NCBI GenBank assembly: GCA_963971535.1
Contig: OZ020589.1
Location: forward strand, 56,393,842 to 56,457,841
Origin: Notolepis coatsorum
Lineage: Eukaryota; Chordata; Actinopteri; Aulopiformes; Paralepididae
DNA length: 64,000 nucleotides
Direction of reading: 5' to 3'
The position numbers and the translations under genes were made by a program. Position 1 is the stretch's first letter, and each line of letters opens with the position of its first letter. Below the pieces are notes generated by a model, which worked only from the letters and a program-made list of their open reading frames with translations, ran no database searches and was not told the origin of the DNA. Shown here one piece after another: positions 9,330-19,842 of this stretch.

Positions 9330-9560
9330 CTATTCCACCTCCTCCTCATTTGTACATTTTGCGTTACGTACGGCTGTCCTTAAGAATGCTACATGCTTGG
9401 ACTCTGGTCCCTCAATATTATATATAACATGCTGGAGAAACTCCCATGCATGAACACACTGCCTGGGGTACTTTATGTCAAATACATAATATGCTTTAAA
9501 ACACGTATCAACTGCCCCGAGCATTGTGCTTTCAGGGTGTGCCCGACCTGCATAGATCAC
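9330..9560 (-). pseudogene. C-terminal exon of a SAMD3-like protein (tentative)
   Basis: A minus-strand frame of about 70 residues contains STMLGAVDTCFKAYYVFDI, then KYPRQCVHAWEFLQHVIYNI and ends RTAVRNAKCTNEEEVE. The pattern 'AVDxxFKxFYVLDIxYPxxCxxxWEFLQ-VY-I' is, from memory, the conserved last block of the fish SAMD3-like family. A pyrimidine-poor but possible acceptor (CTATGCAG) lies near 9554. The stop at 9330 would be the natural end. It is on the opposite strand to the SAMD3-like blocks at 1235-1942, so the two do not form one gene in this arrangement. Confidence 0.5.
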
Positions 9561-9579
9561 GAATGCCTGAGCACAACAT

Positions 9580-9955
9580 GTGTGTGCGATTACTCAGCCC
9601 TTGTGTGGGTGAATGTAACAAGTTCCTAACGTTTTCTTTCCCCTATTATTTCATGTACACTTTATTCATTGTTTTAATGAATTTTCTTTCTTTTAAGTTA
9701 TTTTGTGCATCACTCTGTTTTGAATTTGATGCAAATTTGCAATGCATGAGGGTCATCCTTTTGTGTTAAATGACTGCATAACGAAAGCATTTGTTGACTC
9801 GCATGTTGATAAGAGAGTATTAAAACTTGGAACTTGAAAAATATCTGTTTAAGGTAGAAAAAATTTGATTAATTTGTGATTAATCGCGAGTTAATTATGG
9901 ACAATCATGCGATTAATCGTGTTAAATATTTTAATCAGTTTGACATGAAAGCACT
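9580..9955. mobile_element. 5'-truncated relative of the hAT element at 2046
   Basis: Nearly identical to 2292-2661: TGTGTGCGATTACTCAGCCC, then TTTGATGCAAATTTGCAATG, TTAAAACTTGGAACTTG and GATTAATCGCGAGTTAA. The right terminus is altered (TTTGACATGAAAGCACT in place of TTGACAGCACT), and the left half with its inverted repeat is missing. It abuts the SAMD3-like fragment on its left. Confidence 0.8.
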
Positions 9956-10135
9956 TTTTGATGTCCACACGCCGTGACATGTATATGCAACAAGTGTAAT
10001 AAATGTTGAAGTTAAATGTATTCTACGCCTTGGTCTGTTCTTTTCATTGATTTCAGCACATTTAGACTGTTATACCTTTCAATCAAGCATCTGAGCCAAC
10101 CTAATGTAGTGTACTAACTATAGCAGTTGTGTTAA

Positions 10136-10291
10136 TAGGCCCTTTTCACCGCAGCCATCTTGACACAGCAGGGTAAACCTACATCCTGTGAACCAGACTG
10201 ACACATGTGTAACTAATCATGTTGCTGTGTCCATCTGTTGGTCAATCGTTGTCAATCTGGCTCACAAGGTGGCTGCTGTGAATAGGGTCTA
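10136..10291. mobile_element. short palindromic MITE-like element
   Basis: The left end GGCCCTTTTCACCGCAGCC and the inverted right end GACCCTATTCACAGCAGCC match over about 30 positions with a few differences. Both sides are bordered by TA, which would fit a Tc1/mariner-type target, but TA is too short to prove it. Confidence 0.5.
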
Positions 10292-10309
10292 TTTGACCCT
10301 TTTGATGTA

Positions 10310-10740
10310 ACCCAAGATTCAGTCAAAGCAACTATTTGGCCCTTAAAATGGGTCGTTTGTATAACCCAATACGGGGTCAAATCAACTAGGAGGTTGGGTT
10401 ATTTTGACCCTTAAAATGGGTCGTTTGTATAACCCAATATGGGGTCAAATCAACTTAGAAGTTGGGTTATTTTGACCCTTAAAATGGGTCGTTGGTATAA
10501 CCCAATATGGGGTCAAATCAACTTGGAAGTTGGGTTATTTTGACCCTTAAAATGGGTCGTTGGTATAACCCAATATGGGGTCAAATCAACTTGGAAGTTG
10601 GGTTATTTTGACCCTTAAAATGGGTCGTTGGTATAACCCAATTATGGGGTCAAATCAACTTGGAGGTTGGGTTATTTTGACCCTTAAAATGGGTTGTTAG
10701 TATTCGTTTATTTGACCCAAGTTATGGGTCAAATGAAATA
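10310..10740. repeat. 68-bp tandem repeat, about six copies
   Basis: Each unit has GGGTTATTTTGACCCTTAAA, then ATGGGTCGTTGGTATAACCC and AATATGGGGTCAAATCAAC. Within the unit GGGTTA/TGACCC and TAACCC/GGGTCA are inverted, so every unit can fold. The DNA just to the right (10741-10855) continues with GGGTCAAA/TTTGACC words, suggesting that the array arose inside a palindromic element. Confidence 0.9.
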
Positions 10741-10860
10741 ACCAATAATATTGGGTCAAATTAACCCACACACTGGTCGGGCCCTTTTTGACCAGTGAAT
10801 TGGGTAAAAAATTACCCAAATTGGGTCAAATTTGACCAATCTGTTTTTAGTGTGTACATC

Positions 10861-11651
10861 ATTTTTAGAGTAACAAAACGAAAATCCCTTCACAATAATT
10901 TTTTCGTTTGTTGTCCATGTGTAAGCTCATACAAGTTCACATCTTCTAATGGGAGTCGGGGAAGGTAGATGGAAGAGAGAGGGCTGGGGGGGGAAACTGC
11001 AATTGTCTTATAAAGTTCAATATTCCATATTGTCCGGATAATCATGAAAAAAGGAGAGGGAGATGTGGTGGGAATTGTCACTGGATTCCAGTAGATCTAT
11101 TATCTTATGTAGTCGTCACATTTACAGTACCTTAGTCTCTCAGATGTGAGCCAACAGTCTCACCGTCTGCTCCGTGCCTCTGGTCGCGCGCCCTCTGGAA
11201 CGCGGTGGATTGGGCATCTGCGCTGCGCACCGGGGCCTGATATAGCCTCGGGTCTGTAGTAGAGATAATTCCCCGCTCCCTTAAGGTCTACAAGGTATAG
11301 GCTATTAATTAAATAATACATAATTTTTAGAGTAACAAAACGAAAATCCTTTCACAATTATCTTTAGTTTGTTGTCCGTGTGTAAGCTCATACAAGTTCA
11401 CATCTTCTAATGGAAGTCGGGGAAGGTAGACGCAAGAGAGAGGGGTGGGGGGGGGAAACTGCAATTGCCTTATAAAATTCAATATTCCATATTGTCCGAA
11501 TAATCATGAAAAAAGAAAGGGAGGAGATGGCGATGGTGGGGAATTGTCACTGGACTCCAGTAGATCTATTCTCTTATGTAGTCGTCACATTTACAGTACC
11601 TTAGTCTCTCAGATGTGAGCCAACATTCTCACCGTCTGCTCCGTGCCTCTG
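10861..11651. repeat. 322/329-bp direct repeat around a 140-bp spacer
   Basis: 10861-11182 and 11323-11651 are closely similar from ATTTTTAGAGTAACAAAACG to CACCGTCTGCTCCGTGCCTC. The spacer 11183-11322 is GC-rich at first. The copies could be termini of a small terminal-repeat element or a segmental tandem duplication; TG...CA ends are not evident. The second copy stops exactly where the LINE at 11652 begins. Confidence 0.8.
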
Positions 11652-11775
11652 ACCATTTTTTCAAGTATCTTGCTGATTAATGGGAGGTTGGATATCGGCC
11701 TACAGTACATTACTGTCTAGTTTGGGTTTCTTTAGTAAGGGTCTTACGACAGCTGCTTTGAATGCGTCTGGAAAA
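11652..11775 (-). mobile_element. L2-like LINE, RT part (left piece of the split LINE)
   Basis: On the minus strand this encodes PDAFKAAVVRPLLKKPKLD and YRPISNLPLISKILEKM, the classic opening motifs of the L2/CR1 reverse transcriptase. The upstream half of the same LINE lies at 34401-36010, also on the minus strand. The LTR element B (11781-34395) sits between them. The LINE is cut off at 11652. Confidence 0.8.
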
Positions 11776-11780
11776 ATACA

Positions 11781-12718
11781 CGTCACGTACGTGGGTTGTT
11801 CATTATCATTATTGCCATATATTTTAACACCATGTAACATCAGGTTAATATATTTAATGTGTTTTGTATGTGTGATGTTGTGTCATCTCCTAATCTCCTG
11901 TTTCTGTTTGACAGATGCCACTCATCTCCCTGATTGGATTGGTTGCACCTGATTGGTGCACTTTCAGACAGGCAGTGGAGATGGGTGGATATAGAGTGGG
12001 GAGATGACACACATCGGGGCGCCTCATGGAGTCATTTGCCAGTGACCATAGTGTTGGAGGTTGCCCTTGAATTGCCACTGTTGTGTGGAATTGTTATTAT
12101 TGTGTGTTCTTGCTGTTCACACTGCTTACCTGGTGGGAATTGTGTCTGTGTTGGTTGCTACCAGGTAAGTGTATATAATATATCTTGTTGGCCTCTGTGC
12201 CTTCTGTCACTATTGTGTGGATACTATAGTGTGTACTCCTTATGCCATTTACCACTGTGTGTGGGCAACTGTAATATTGTATTGGCCTTATTTGTCGCTA
12301 CTGTGTGGATTAGCCATTGTATCAGTGTATATAGTATTGTTGTTGGCCTCAGTGCCTAATTGCCACTGTTCCACTGGAGCTATATATACATTGTGTGGGC
12401 CTTAGTGCTGGGTGATATCCCAGTGCCAACCTGGTTGGCTGGTGTCTGTAGACACAGCCCATACTAGCGTTTATTATTAGATTTACCCTGTGTGTTCTCC
12501 AACTACCTTTTTCCCTATTTGTTTATATGTTTGTGGGATTACTTCCCCTCCTTACCATAATAAATCAGTGGAGGTTTCAATCCCTACCATGTATAATAAA
12601 TATAATTTACTATTTTTGGAACAACGCCTTGTGTTTATTCTCTTACCTGCCCGGGATCGTGCTTAGTGCACTACTGGAGCGGGCTGGTTTTCACATACAG
12701 CCCGCTTCAGCTTATATT
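11781..12718 (+). repeat. element B 5' LTR, main part
   Basis: Matches 33430-34361 closely from GTCACGTACGTGGGTTGTTC to GCCCGCTTCAGCTTATATT. The remaining 27 bases of this LTR lie at 19415-19441, beyond element A. Confidence 0.9.
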
Positions 12719-13874
12719 TGTGAGGTTTCTGTCCTTGCTTTCTCACTCGTTCTGTTCCTTTAACCACCCTCGCTTTGTTTTCATTCATTTTTTCTGTCAA
12801 GTATTTCAATTCCCTCGTTCACACGTTTCTCCCCGTTGACGTCATCTGAGACGTCGCTGATTGGTTCTCTCACTTCCCCACGCTTGTCAATCACATTCCC
12901 CAGCTGTCACTGCTTTTCAATCAATCGATCCCTCATTATTTATACCCCGTTTTCCCCACCCTAAGTTGTTGGATCGTCTTGATTTGTCGCTGGATGTTTT
13001 TCCCCGTTGCTGCTGTTTCACTGTGCTGTTCTCCAGGAATTCCTAGAAGCCTTCGCTTGGATACCTGCTCCGTGGCGCGCGCTCGCCTCCTCTGTTGTTC
13101 CTGTTCCATTTACGCAGCTCGTCTGGGTGAGTTTTCTAGATTGACTGTCTTGACCTATTTCCGATTTTCGTGTGTAACCTTTACACTGAAGTCTACCACC
13201 TTTTTGTCAAACAGTCACTCACCCAGCCATTATCGATTTTGCTCTTTCCTTTATGGAATAATATTTTTGGGATCTTCCACCTCCCTCTGTGTGTTTGCTC
13301 ACGCCGAAGATATTATTTCACATTTGGACAGTGTTTGGATTTTTGCTCACTGTGTGTTTACACGAAGATATTATTTCACATTTGGACAGTGTTTGGATTT
13401 TTGCTCACTGTGTGTTTACACGAAGATATTATTTCACATTTGGACAGTGTTTGGATTTTTGCTCACTGTGTGTTTACATGAAGATATTCACTTGGGCTGT
13501 TTTTGGAATATTGCACATCACTGTGTTGTTAACACGAAGAATATTACACCCTGTCCTCCTGCTCGTTTCAAGTCTGCTCTGTCACTGACTCGTTCCCTCT
13601 CTCCCTCTCTCGGTCTTGCACAACATCTGAGAGATCCGCCGTGAGAATTCTGCAGAGCGGTACAGAGGTCTGCTCCTGCTTCCCAAGACTACCCTTCCGG
13701 GAGAAGCTGCAGAGCAGCAGAACTTTGCCCCTTGTTCATTGTACCTGTTCTTGTTGACCTGCTTTCCCTGTTTCACTTATTCTTATTACCAAATAAACAA
13801 GCCCTCGTATTTGGCAACTCTGAATCCTACTCTCTTGTGTCGTTAGCGTTTGGGGTCGGTGTCAAACCATAACA
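12719..13874 (+). repeat. element A 5' LTR
   Basis: Identical by eye to 18254-19409. It contains an internal 58-bp tandem repeat (13306-13490) and an AATAAA at 13792-13797 near its end. Small open frames in it are by-products of the repeat. Confidence 0.95.
13306..13490 (+). repeat. 58-bp tandem repeat inside the element A LTR
   Basis: Three full units and a partial one, each with GAAGATATTATTTCACATTT, GGACAGTGTTTGGATTTTTG and CTCACTGTGTGTTTACA. Both LTRs have the same copy number (see 18841-19025), as expected if one template produced both. Confidence 0.95.
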
Positions 13875-13890
13875 TTACGATCCAACCAAT

Positions 13891-14940
13891 ATGACGACCC
13901 CAGCCGACACAGAGGGGGTCAGAACCGCACTTGCAATTCAAGTCGAGTTGACCAGGGATCACGGTCTCCAACTAGAGCGGGCTGCGGCTGCGGTGCAGGA
14001 CCTCAGGGACCAGGTCCTGCCTATGCAGGGTTCAATGGCCGCTATGGCGGGACAACAGTCCGAGATTCTCGCCCAGCTTAACTCGCTGGGCGACGCCGTT
14101 AATACTTTTCATCTCTCACACCCTTCAGGAACATTCCCCGCAGCCCCAGCAGATCTCGCACCTCGGGAACCCCTTCTCTCCGTCCCACGGCTGTTCGACG
14201 GTAATCCCGAGGAGTGTGCCACATTCATCATGCAATGTGAGTTGGTTTTCCGTCATCAACCAAGCCGTTTTTCTGCTCATGGGTCCCGAGTGGCTTATAT
14301 AACCAACCTACTTTCAGGCCATGCTGCCCAGTGGGTCACTTCCTCCTGGGCAATGGAAGCAGATTTTTTGTTCTCCTACCCAGACTTCGTGGCGGAGCTC
14401 CGCAGAGTGTTCCACCATCCAGCCCGAGGTCTGGACCCTGGAGCCCGGTTGGGGACCTTCCGACAAGGGAGCAGCAGGGTGACGGACTATGTCATGGAGT
14501 TTCGACTGGCGGCGGTGGAGAGTGGATGGAACGAACCTGCTCTTCGCCTAACCTTCATAAGGGGGCTCAGTGACGCAGTCCGGGACCAGCTCGCTACCAG
14601 GGAGGTGCCCGACTCCCTCGAGGAGCTGTTTAGCCTTGTCATCCGTATTGACGGACGCCTCCTGGAGAGAAGGCGCGAGAGGACCCGACTGTCACCTCCT
14701 GAAGCACCCCGGACTCCTGGACGCCCCGTCCCCAACACTACTGATGGTAACAGGCTTCCCCGTCCGGTGCGCGAGGAGGAACCCATGCAGCTGGGACGCT
14801 CTCATCTGAGCCAGGCGGAGCGTCAGGCAAGGCTCAGGTCCGGTCTCTGCCTCTACTGCGGAGGTGCGGGACACCGTATCGCCGACTGCCCTACCCGGCC
14901 AAAAGATCGGGCTCACCAAGACCCCGGGAGATCCTGGTGA
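13891..14940 (+). CDS. gag: element A Gag
   Basis: A 349-residue open frame starting 16 bases after the 5' LTR. The N-terminal third is a predicted coiled-coil ([16 protein letters not shown]). The middle ([20 protein letters not shown] through [19 protein letters not shown]) is the Ty3/gypsy capsid region; 'F-G-P--C--F--QCE' is typical of fish sushi-like Gag. Near residues 320-335 lies one CCHC zinc knuckle, [14 protein letters not shown], which binds RNA. Gag forms the particle that packages the element's RNA. The pol frame starts at 14937, overlapping the last codons, which implies translational read-through or frameshifting as is usual for this family. High GC and open length contrast with the surrounding AT-rich DNA. 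Confidence 0.9.
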   Translation: MTTPADTEGVRTALAIQVELTRDHGLQLERAAAAVQDLRDQVLPMQGSMAAMAGQQSEILAQLNSLGDAVNTFHLSHPSGTFPAAPADLAPREPLLSVPRLFDGNPEECATFIMQCELVFRHQPSRFSAHGSRVAYITNLLSGHAAQWVTSSWAMEADFLFSYPDFVAELRRVFHHPARGLDPGARLGTFRQGSSRVTDYVMEFRLAAVESGWNEPALRLTFIRGLSDAVRDQLATREVPDSLEELFSLVIRIDGRLLERRRERTRLSPPEAPRTPGRPVPNTTDGNRLPRPVREEEPMQLGRSHLSQAERQARLRSGLCLYCGGAGHRIADCPTRPKDRAHQDPGRSW

Positions 14941-17900
14941 GCCGTTTTTCCCATTCCCAGCGCCGCGCACCACCTGACCACCTGATGAGCGTCACCCTGG
15001 CCTGGGGGGACCAACGTGCCACGGTGGAGGCCCTCATCGACTCTGGGACAGACGAGAACTTCCTCGACTTCGAGTTTGCCACCCAAGCCAACATACCTCT
15101 TGAGGCCCTTGTGAGGCCCTTGGAGATCTTTTCGTTGGACCAACACCGCCTGGCCGACATCTCTCAACGGACCGGCCCAGTCTTGCTGACCATTGCTGGG
15201 AACCACGTAGAGAGGATCCAGTTCCTCATTACCCAATCCCCCCTTGTCCCGGTGGTCCTGGGTAGGCCCTGGCTCGCGCTGCACGAGCCCCACATCGCCT
15301 GGTCCTCCGGTACCATCAGGGGCTGGAGCTCCTCCTGTCACGCCCGCTGTCTACAGGCGGCGTCTTGTCCCCCGCCCCGGAGACCGGCTGGTGAGTTGCC
15401 CCCGGATCCCTCGTCCATTCCTCCCGAGTACCACGACCTCATGGAGGTATTCAGTAAGACCAGGGCTCAGTCCCTTCCACCTCACCGCCCCTATGACTGC
15501 GCCATCGACCTCCGCCAAGGGGCTCCCCTTCCCGGCAGCCGCCTCTACAGTCTGACTGTCCCGGAGAAGAAGGCGATGGATCTCTACATCTCTGAGTCAT
15601 TGGAAGCAGGACTCATTCGGCCTTCCTCCTCCCCGGTGGCGGCCGGGTTCTTCTTTGTTGGTAAGAAGGATGGGGACCTGCGACCCTGCATCGACTATCG
15701 TCAGCTCAACGAGATCACCATCAAGAACAAATACCCCCTACCTCTCATGAGCTCCACCTTCGAGCCACTGACCCAGGCCTCGTTCTTCACCAAGCTGGAT
15801 CTCCGAAGTGCCTATCATCTTGTCCGTATCCGTGAGGGCGATGAATGGAAGACCGCCTTCAAGACCCCCAGGGGCCACTATGAGTACCTTGTGATGCCGT
15901 TCGGCCTCACCAACGCCCCGGCGGTATTCCAGGCACTCATGAACGATGTCCTCCGTGACATGCTGGAGGTGTTCGTGGTGGTGTACCTGGACGACATTCT
16001 TATCTTTTCCAGGACCCTCGAGGAACACATCCTGCATGTCCGCCGGGTGCTGGAGCGCCTCCTCCACAATCGGCTCTTCGTCAAGGCGGAGAAGTGCCGT
16101 TTCCACTCCAACTCCGTCGACTACCTGGGCTTCATCGTGGAGAAGGGCTTGACCCGAGCGGATCCTCGCAAGATCCAGGCTGTGGAGGATTGGCCGGAAC
16201 CCACCACTCGGAAGGAGTTACAGAGTTTCCTCGGGTTCGCTAACTTCTACCGAAGGTTCATCCGGAACTACAGCCAAGTGGCGGAGCCTCTTACCAAGCT
16301 GACCTCCCCCGCTCTGCCGTTCGACTGGTCCCCAGCGGCATGCGCTGCGTTCCGCTCCCTCAAGAGAAGGTTCACTTCCGCTCCTATCCTGCTCCACCCT
16401 GACCCCAAGAGACAGTTCATCGTGGAGGTGGACGCCTCGGATTCTGGCCTGGGCGCTGTCCTATCCCAGCGTTCTCCTTCCGACCAGAAGGTACATCCTT
16501 GCGCCTTCTACTCGCGTCGCTTCCTCCCCGCCGAGAGGAACTACGACACCGGCAATCGGGAGCTACTGGCGGTCGTGGCTGCTCTGGAGGAGTGGCGTCA
16601 TTGGCTAGAGGGTGCCGAGGAGCCTTTTACCATCTGGACGGACCACAAGAACCTAACGTTCATCCGCGCTTCCAGGCGCCTCAACGGTCGGCAGGCGAGA
16701 TGGGCCAGTTTCCTCAGTCGGTTCGACTTCTCGCTGACCTTCCGCCCCGGTTCCCGCAACACGAAGGCCGACTCCCTGTCCCGGATGCACTCCAAGGGGG
16801 CTCCACCCTCTGAGGACCCATCTCCCATCATCCCGGAGGCCCGAGTGGTTGGAGCCATCACCTTGGGCATCGAGGGTGTGGTGAGGCGTGCCCTACGCTT
16901 CCAACGTGCTCCAAGCAACGTCCCTAGGAGCCGTCTCTTCGTCCCTGACTCTGTCCGGTCCCAGGTACTGCTGTGGGGCCATACCAGCCGGTTCGCCTGC
17001 CACCCAGGCGTCCATCGCACGTTCTCCTTCCTGGCTCGTCGTTTCTGGTGGCCCACCATGCGGAACGACGTCAAGGAGTTCGTATTGGCCTGCGCGGTCT
17101 GTGCCCGCAGCAAGGCCTCTCACCAGGCACCCTCCGGGCTCTTGCAGCCACTTCCCGTTCCAAGCCGTCCGTGGTCACATGTGGCGCTCGACTTCGTCAC
17201 TGGTCTACCCTCCTCCCAGGGGAACACCTGCCTTCTGACCGTGGTGGATCGATTCAGCAAGGGGGTCCACCTCGTGGCCCTCTCCAAGCTTCCCTCAGCA
17301 GCCGAGACGGCGGACCTCCTGACGCACCACGTGTTCCGCCTTCACGGTTTTCCCCAGGACATCGTCTCTGACCGGGGGCCCCAGTTCACCTCCCAGGTAT
17401 GGCGGGCTTTCTGCAAGGGATTGGGGGCAACGGTCAGTCTCTCCTCTGGCTACCATCCCCAGACAAACGGGCAGACGGAGAGGATGAACCAGAGCGTGGA
17501 GTCTGCTCTTCGGTGTGTGGCAGCCGAGAGGCCGGCATCCTGGAGTCGTTTCCTTCCCTGGGTTGAATACTCGATCAACTCAATGGTCAGTTCCGCCACC
17601 GGCCTCTCCCCTTTTGAGGCCTCCCTGGGCTACCAGCCCCCTCTTTTTCCCGCACTGGAGACGGAAGTGGCAGTTCCCTCCGTGCAGGTCCACCTCGACC
17701 GCTGCCGTCGCGTTTGGGAGATCACCAGGACCGCGCTGCTCCGGACATCTGAGCGCCGACCGGCGCCGGGTTCCCGCGCCGACTTACCGCCCTGGGCAGA
17801 GGGTGTGGCTCTCCGCGAAGGACCTCCCGCTACGGTCCTCGGCCAAGAAGCTCAACCCTCGCTTCGTCGGTCCTTTCGAGGTCCTGAAGGTACTCAGTCC

Positions 17901-18257
17901 GGCGGCCCTGCGCCTGAAGCTTCCTGCATCCATGCACATCCACCCCGTGTTCCATGTCTCCCGGGTTAAGCCCGTCTCCCTCAGTCCCCTTATGCCTCCA
18001 GCTCCTGATCCACCGCCTCCTGTGCTAGTGGATGGTCACCCCCAGTGGCAGGTCCGCCGGTTGATGGGCGTTCGTCGGCGGGGCCGGGGGTTCCAATACC
18101 TGGTGGACTGGGAGGGTTACGGCCCTGAGGAGCGTAGCTGGGTCTCCCGGCAGCTCATCGTGGATCCCGGCTTGATCACCGACTTCCATCGGGCCCATCC
18201 TGACGAGCCGGGTCGGCCTGGTCGCCGGGTGGCTCCCGTGGAGGGGGGGGTACTGTG
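14937..18257 (+). pseudogene. pol: element A pol region (PR-RT-RNaseH-IN-chromodomain)
   Basis: Domains in order: aspartic protease with LIDSGT near 15031-15050; reverse transcriptase with YLDDILIF near 15981-16010; RNase H with [12 protein letters not shown] near 16427 and TDHKNLTF near 16640; integrase with an HHCC zinc motif (HPGVH ... CAVC) near 17000-17105, DRGPQFTS near 17370 and [14 protein letters not shown] near 17445; a chromodomain near 18060-18200 ([16 protein letters not shown]). The chromodomain is thought to steer integration to certain chromatin marks in this family. The region is almost entirely open and about the normal length for a chromovirus pol; it shows about one break. 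Confidence 0.9.
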
Positions 18258-19409
18258 AGGTTTCTGTCCTTGCTTTCTCACTCGTTCTGTTCCTTTAACC
18301 ACCCTCGCTTTGTTTTCATTCATTTTTTCTGTCAAGTATTTCAATTCCCTCGTTCACACGTTTCTCCCCGTTGACGTCATCTGAGACGTCGCTGATTGGT
18401 TCTCTCACTTCCCCACGCTTGTCAATCACATTCCCCAGCTGTCACTGCTTTTCAATCAATCGATCCCTCATTATTTATACCCCGTTTTCCCCACCCTAAG
18501 TTGTTGGATCGTCTTGATTTGTCGCTGGATGTTTTTCCCCGTTGCTGCTGTTTCACTGTGCTGTTCTCCAGGAATTCCTAGAAGCCTTCGCTTGGATACC
18601 TGCTCCGTGGCGCGCGCTCGCCTCCTCTGTTGTTCCTGTTCCATTTACGCAGCTCGTCTGGGTGAGTTTTCTAGATTGACTGTCTTGACCTATTTCCGAT
18701 TTTCGTGTGTAACCTTTACACTGAAGTCTACCACCTTTTTGTCAAACAGTCACTCACCCAGCCATTATCGATTTTGCTCTTTCCTTTATGGAATAATATT
18801 TTTGGGATCTTCCACCTCCCTCTGTGTGTTTGCTCACGCCGAAGATATTATTTCACATTTGGACAGTGTTTGGATTTTTGCTCACTGTGTGTTTACACGA
18901 AGATATTATTTCACATTTGGACAGTGTTTGGATTTTTGCTCACTGTGTGTTTACACGAAGATATTATTTCACATTTGGACAGTGTTTGGATTTTTGCTCA
19001 CTGTGTGTTTACATGAAGATATTCACTTGGGCTGTTTTTGGAATATTGCACATCACTGTGTTGTTAACACGAAGAATATTACACCCTGTCCTCCTGCTCG
19101 TTTCAAGTCTGCTCTGTCACTGACTCGTTCCCTCTCTCCCTCTCTCGGTCTTGCACAACATCTGAGAGATCCGCCGTGAGAATTCTGCAGAGCGGTACAG
19201 AGGTCTGCTCCTGCTTCCCAAGACTACCCTTCCGGGAGAAGCTGCAGAGCAGCAGAACTTTGCCCCTTGTTCATTGTACCTGTTCTTGTTGACCTGCTTT
19301 CCCTGTTTCACTTATTCTTATTACCAAATAAACAAGCCCTCGTATTTGGCAACTCTGAATCCTACTCTCTTGTGTCGTTAGCGTTTGGGGTCGGTGTCAA
19401 ACCATAACA
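18254..19409 (+). repeat. element A 3' LTR
   Basis: Same sequence as 12719-13874 at a constant offset of 5,535 bases, including the 58-bp repeat at 18841-19025. Followed at once by the target duplication ATATT and the last 27 bases of element B's 5' LTR. Confidence 0.95.
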
Positions 19410-19414
19410 ATATT

Positions 19415-19441
19415 ATAGTCAATAGACTTTAGTATGTGACA
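19415..19441 (+). repeat. element B 5' LTR, last 27 bases
   Basis: ATAGTCAATAGACTTTAGTA plus TGTGACA, the same end as the 3' LTR at 34369-34395. It is separated from the rest of its LTR by element A. Confidence 0.9.
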
Positions 19442-19450
19442 TGGGGGCTC
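19442..19450 (+). promoter_or_regulatory. element B primer-binding site (tRNA-Pro type)
   Basis: TGGGGGCTC begins at the first base after the 5' LTR. It equals the first nine bases of the tRNA-Pro primer site used by murine leukaemia viruses; the following bases diverge. Confidence 0.6.
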
Positions 19451-19842
19451 AATGCCGGTCTTCTGTGTACGTTTGACATGGGGGCTGATGGTGTCAGGTA
19501 GGTACGCTCTTAACCAGATCTCTTTTTTTTCTGCCACATAGGTAACAGGGGGATCACATGCCTGGTTAGGGGGAGGGGGGCACGAGTCATAATTCCGGTG
19601 GAGCGCGCAATGAAATCGGTAAGCGACTGAAGATATGTGTAGCCTCGTCCCGCTAGGGGAGTAGTTTAGTTGGGGATAGGCTAGAGTTACACAGGTGATC
19701 CTAGTTGAGTGGTTAGGAACATTTGTTATTGTTTTAGTAGTAGATGTGGTCAGTTGGATTGTTTTGGTTAAGGGGTATAAATGCGGTATGTGTCTATTAT
19801 TATTGCGCACGGTCATAGTTGAGTAAGTGAGAACATTATTTT

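Larger units (their letters stand above)
12719..19409 (+). mobile_element. LTR element A: Ty3/gypsy chromovirus, nearly whole
   Basis: Two 1,156-bp LTRs (12719-13874 and 18254-19409) start TGTGAGG and end CATAACA. They are flanked by the 5-bp duplication ATATT at 12714-12718 and 19410-19414. The interior carries a Gag frame with zinc knuckle and a pol with protease, RT, RNase H, integrase and a chromodomain: a chromovirus of the kind common in fish (sushi-like). A G-rich tract (GGAGGGGGGGG) precedes the 3' LTR. The LTRs look identical over every stretch compared, so insertion was recent. It looks nearly whole with about one break. It landed in the 5' LTR of element B. Confidence 0.92.

Noticed and set aside
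13304-13490. Possible CRISPR-like array in the LTR repeat
   Set aside because: Units are directly abutting with no variable spacers, in a vertebrate retrotransposon.
12861-13644. 221- and 103-residue frames that recur exactly at 18396-19179
   Set aside because: They lie inside the element A LTRs and are shadows of the 58-bp repeat, not duplicated genes.
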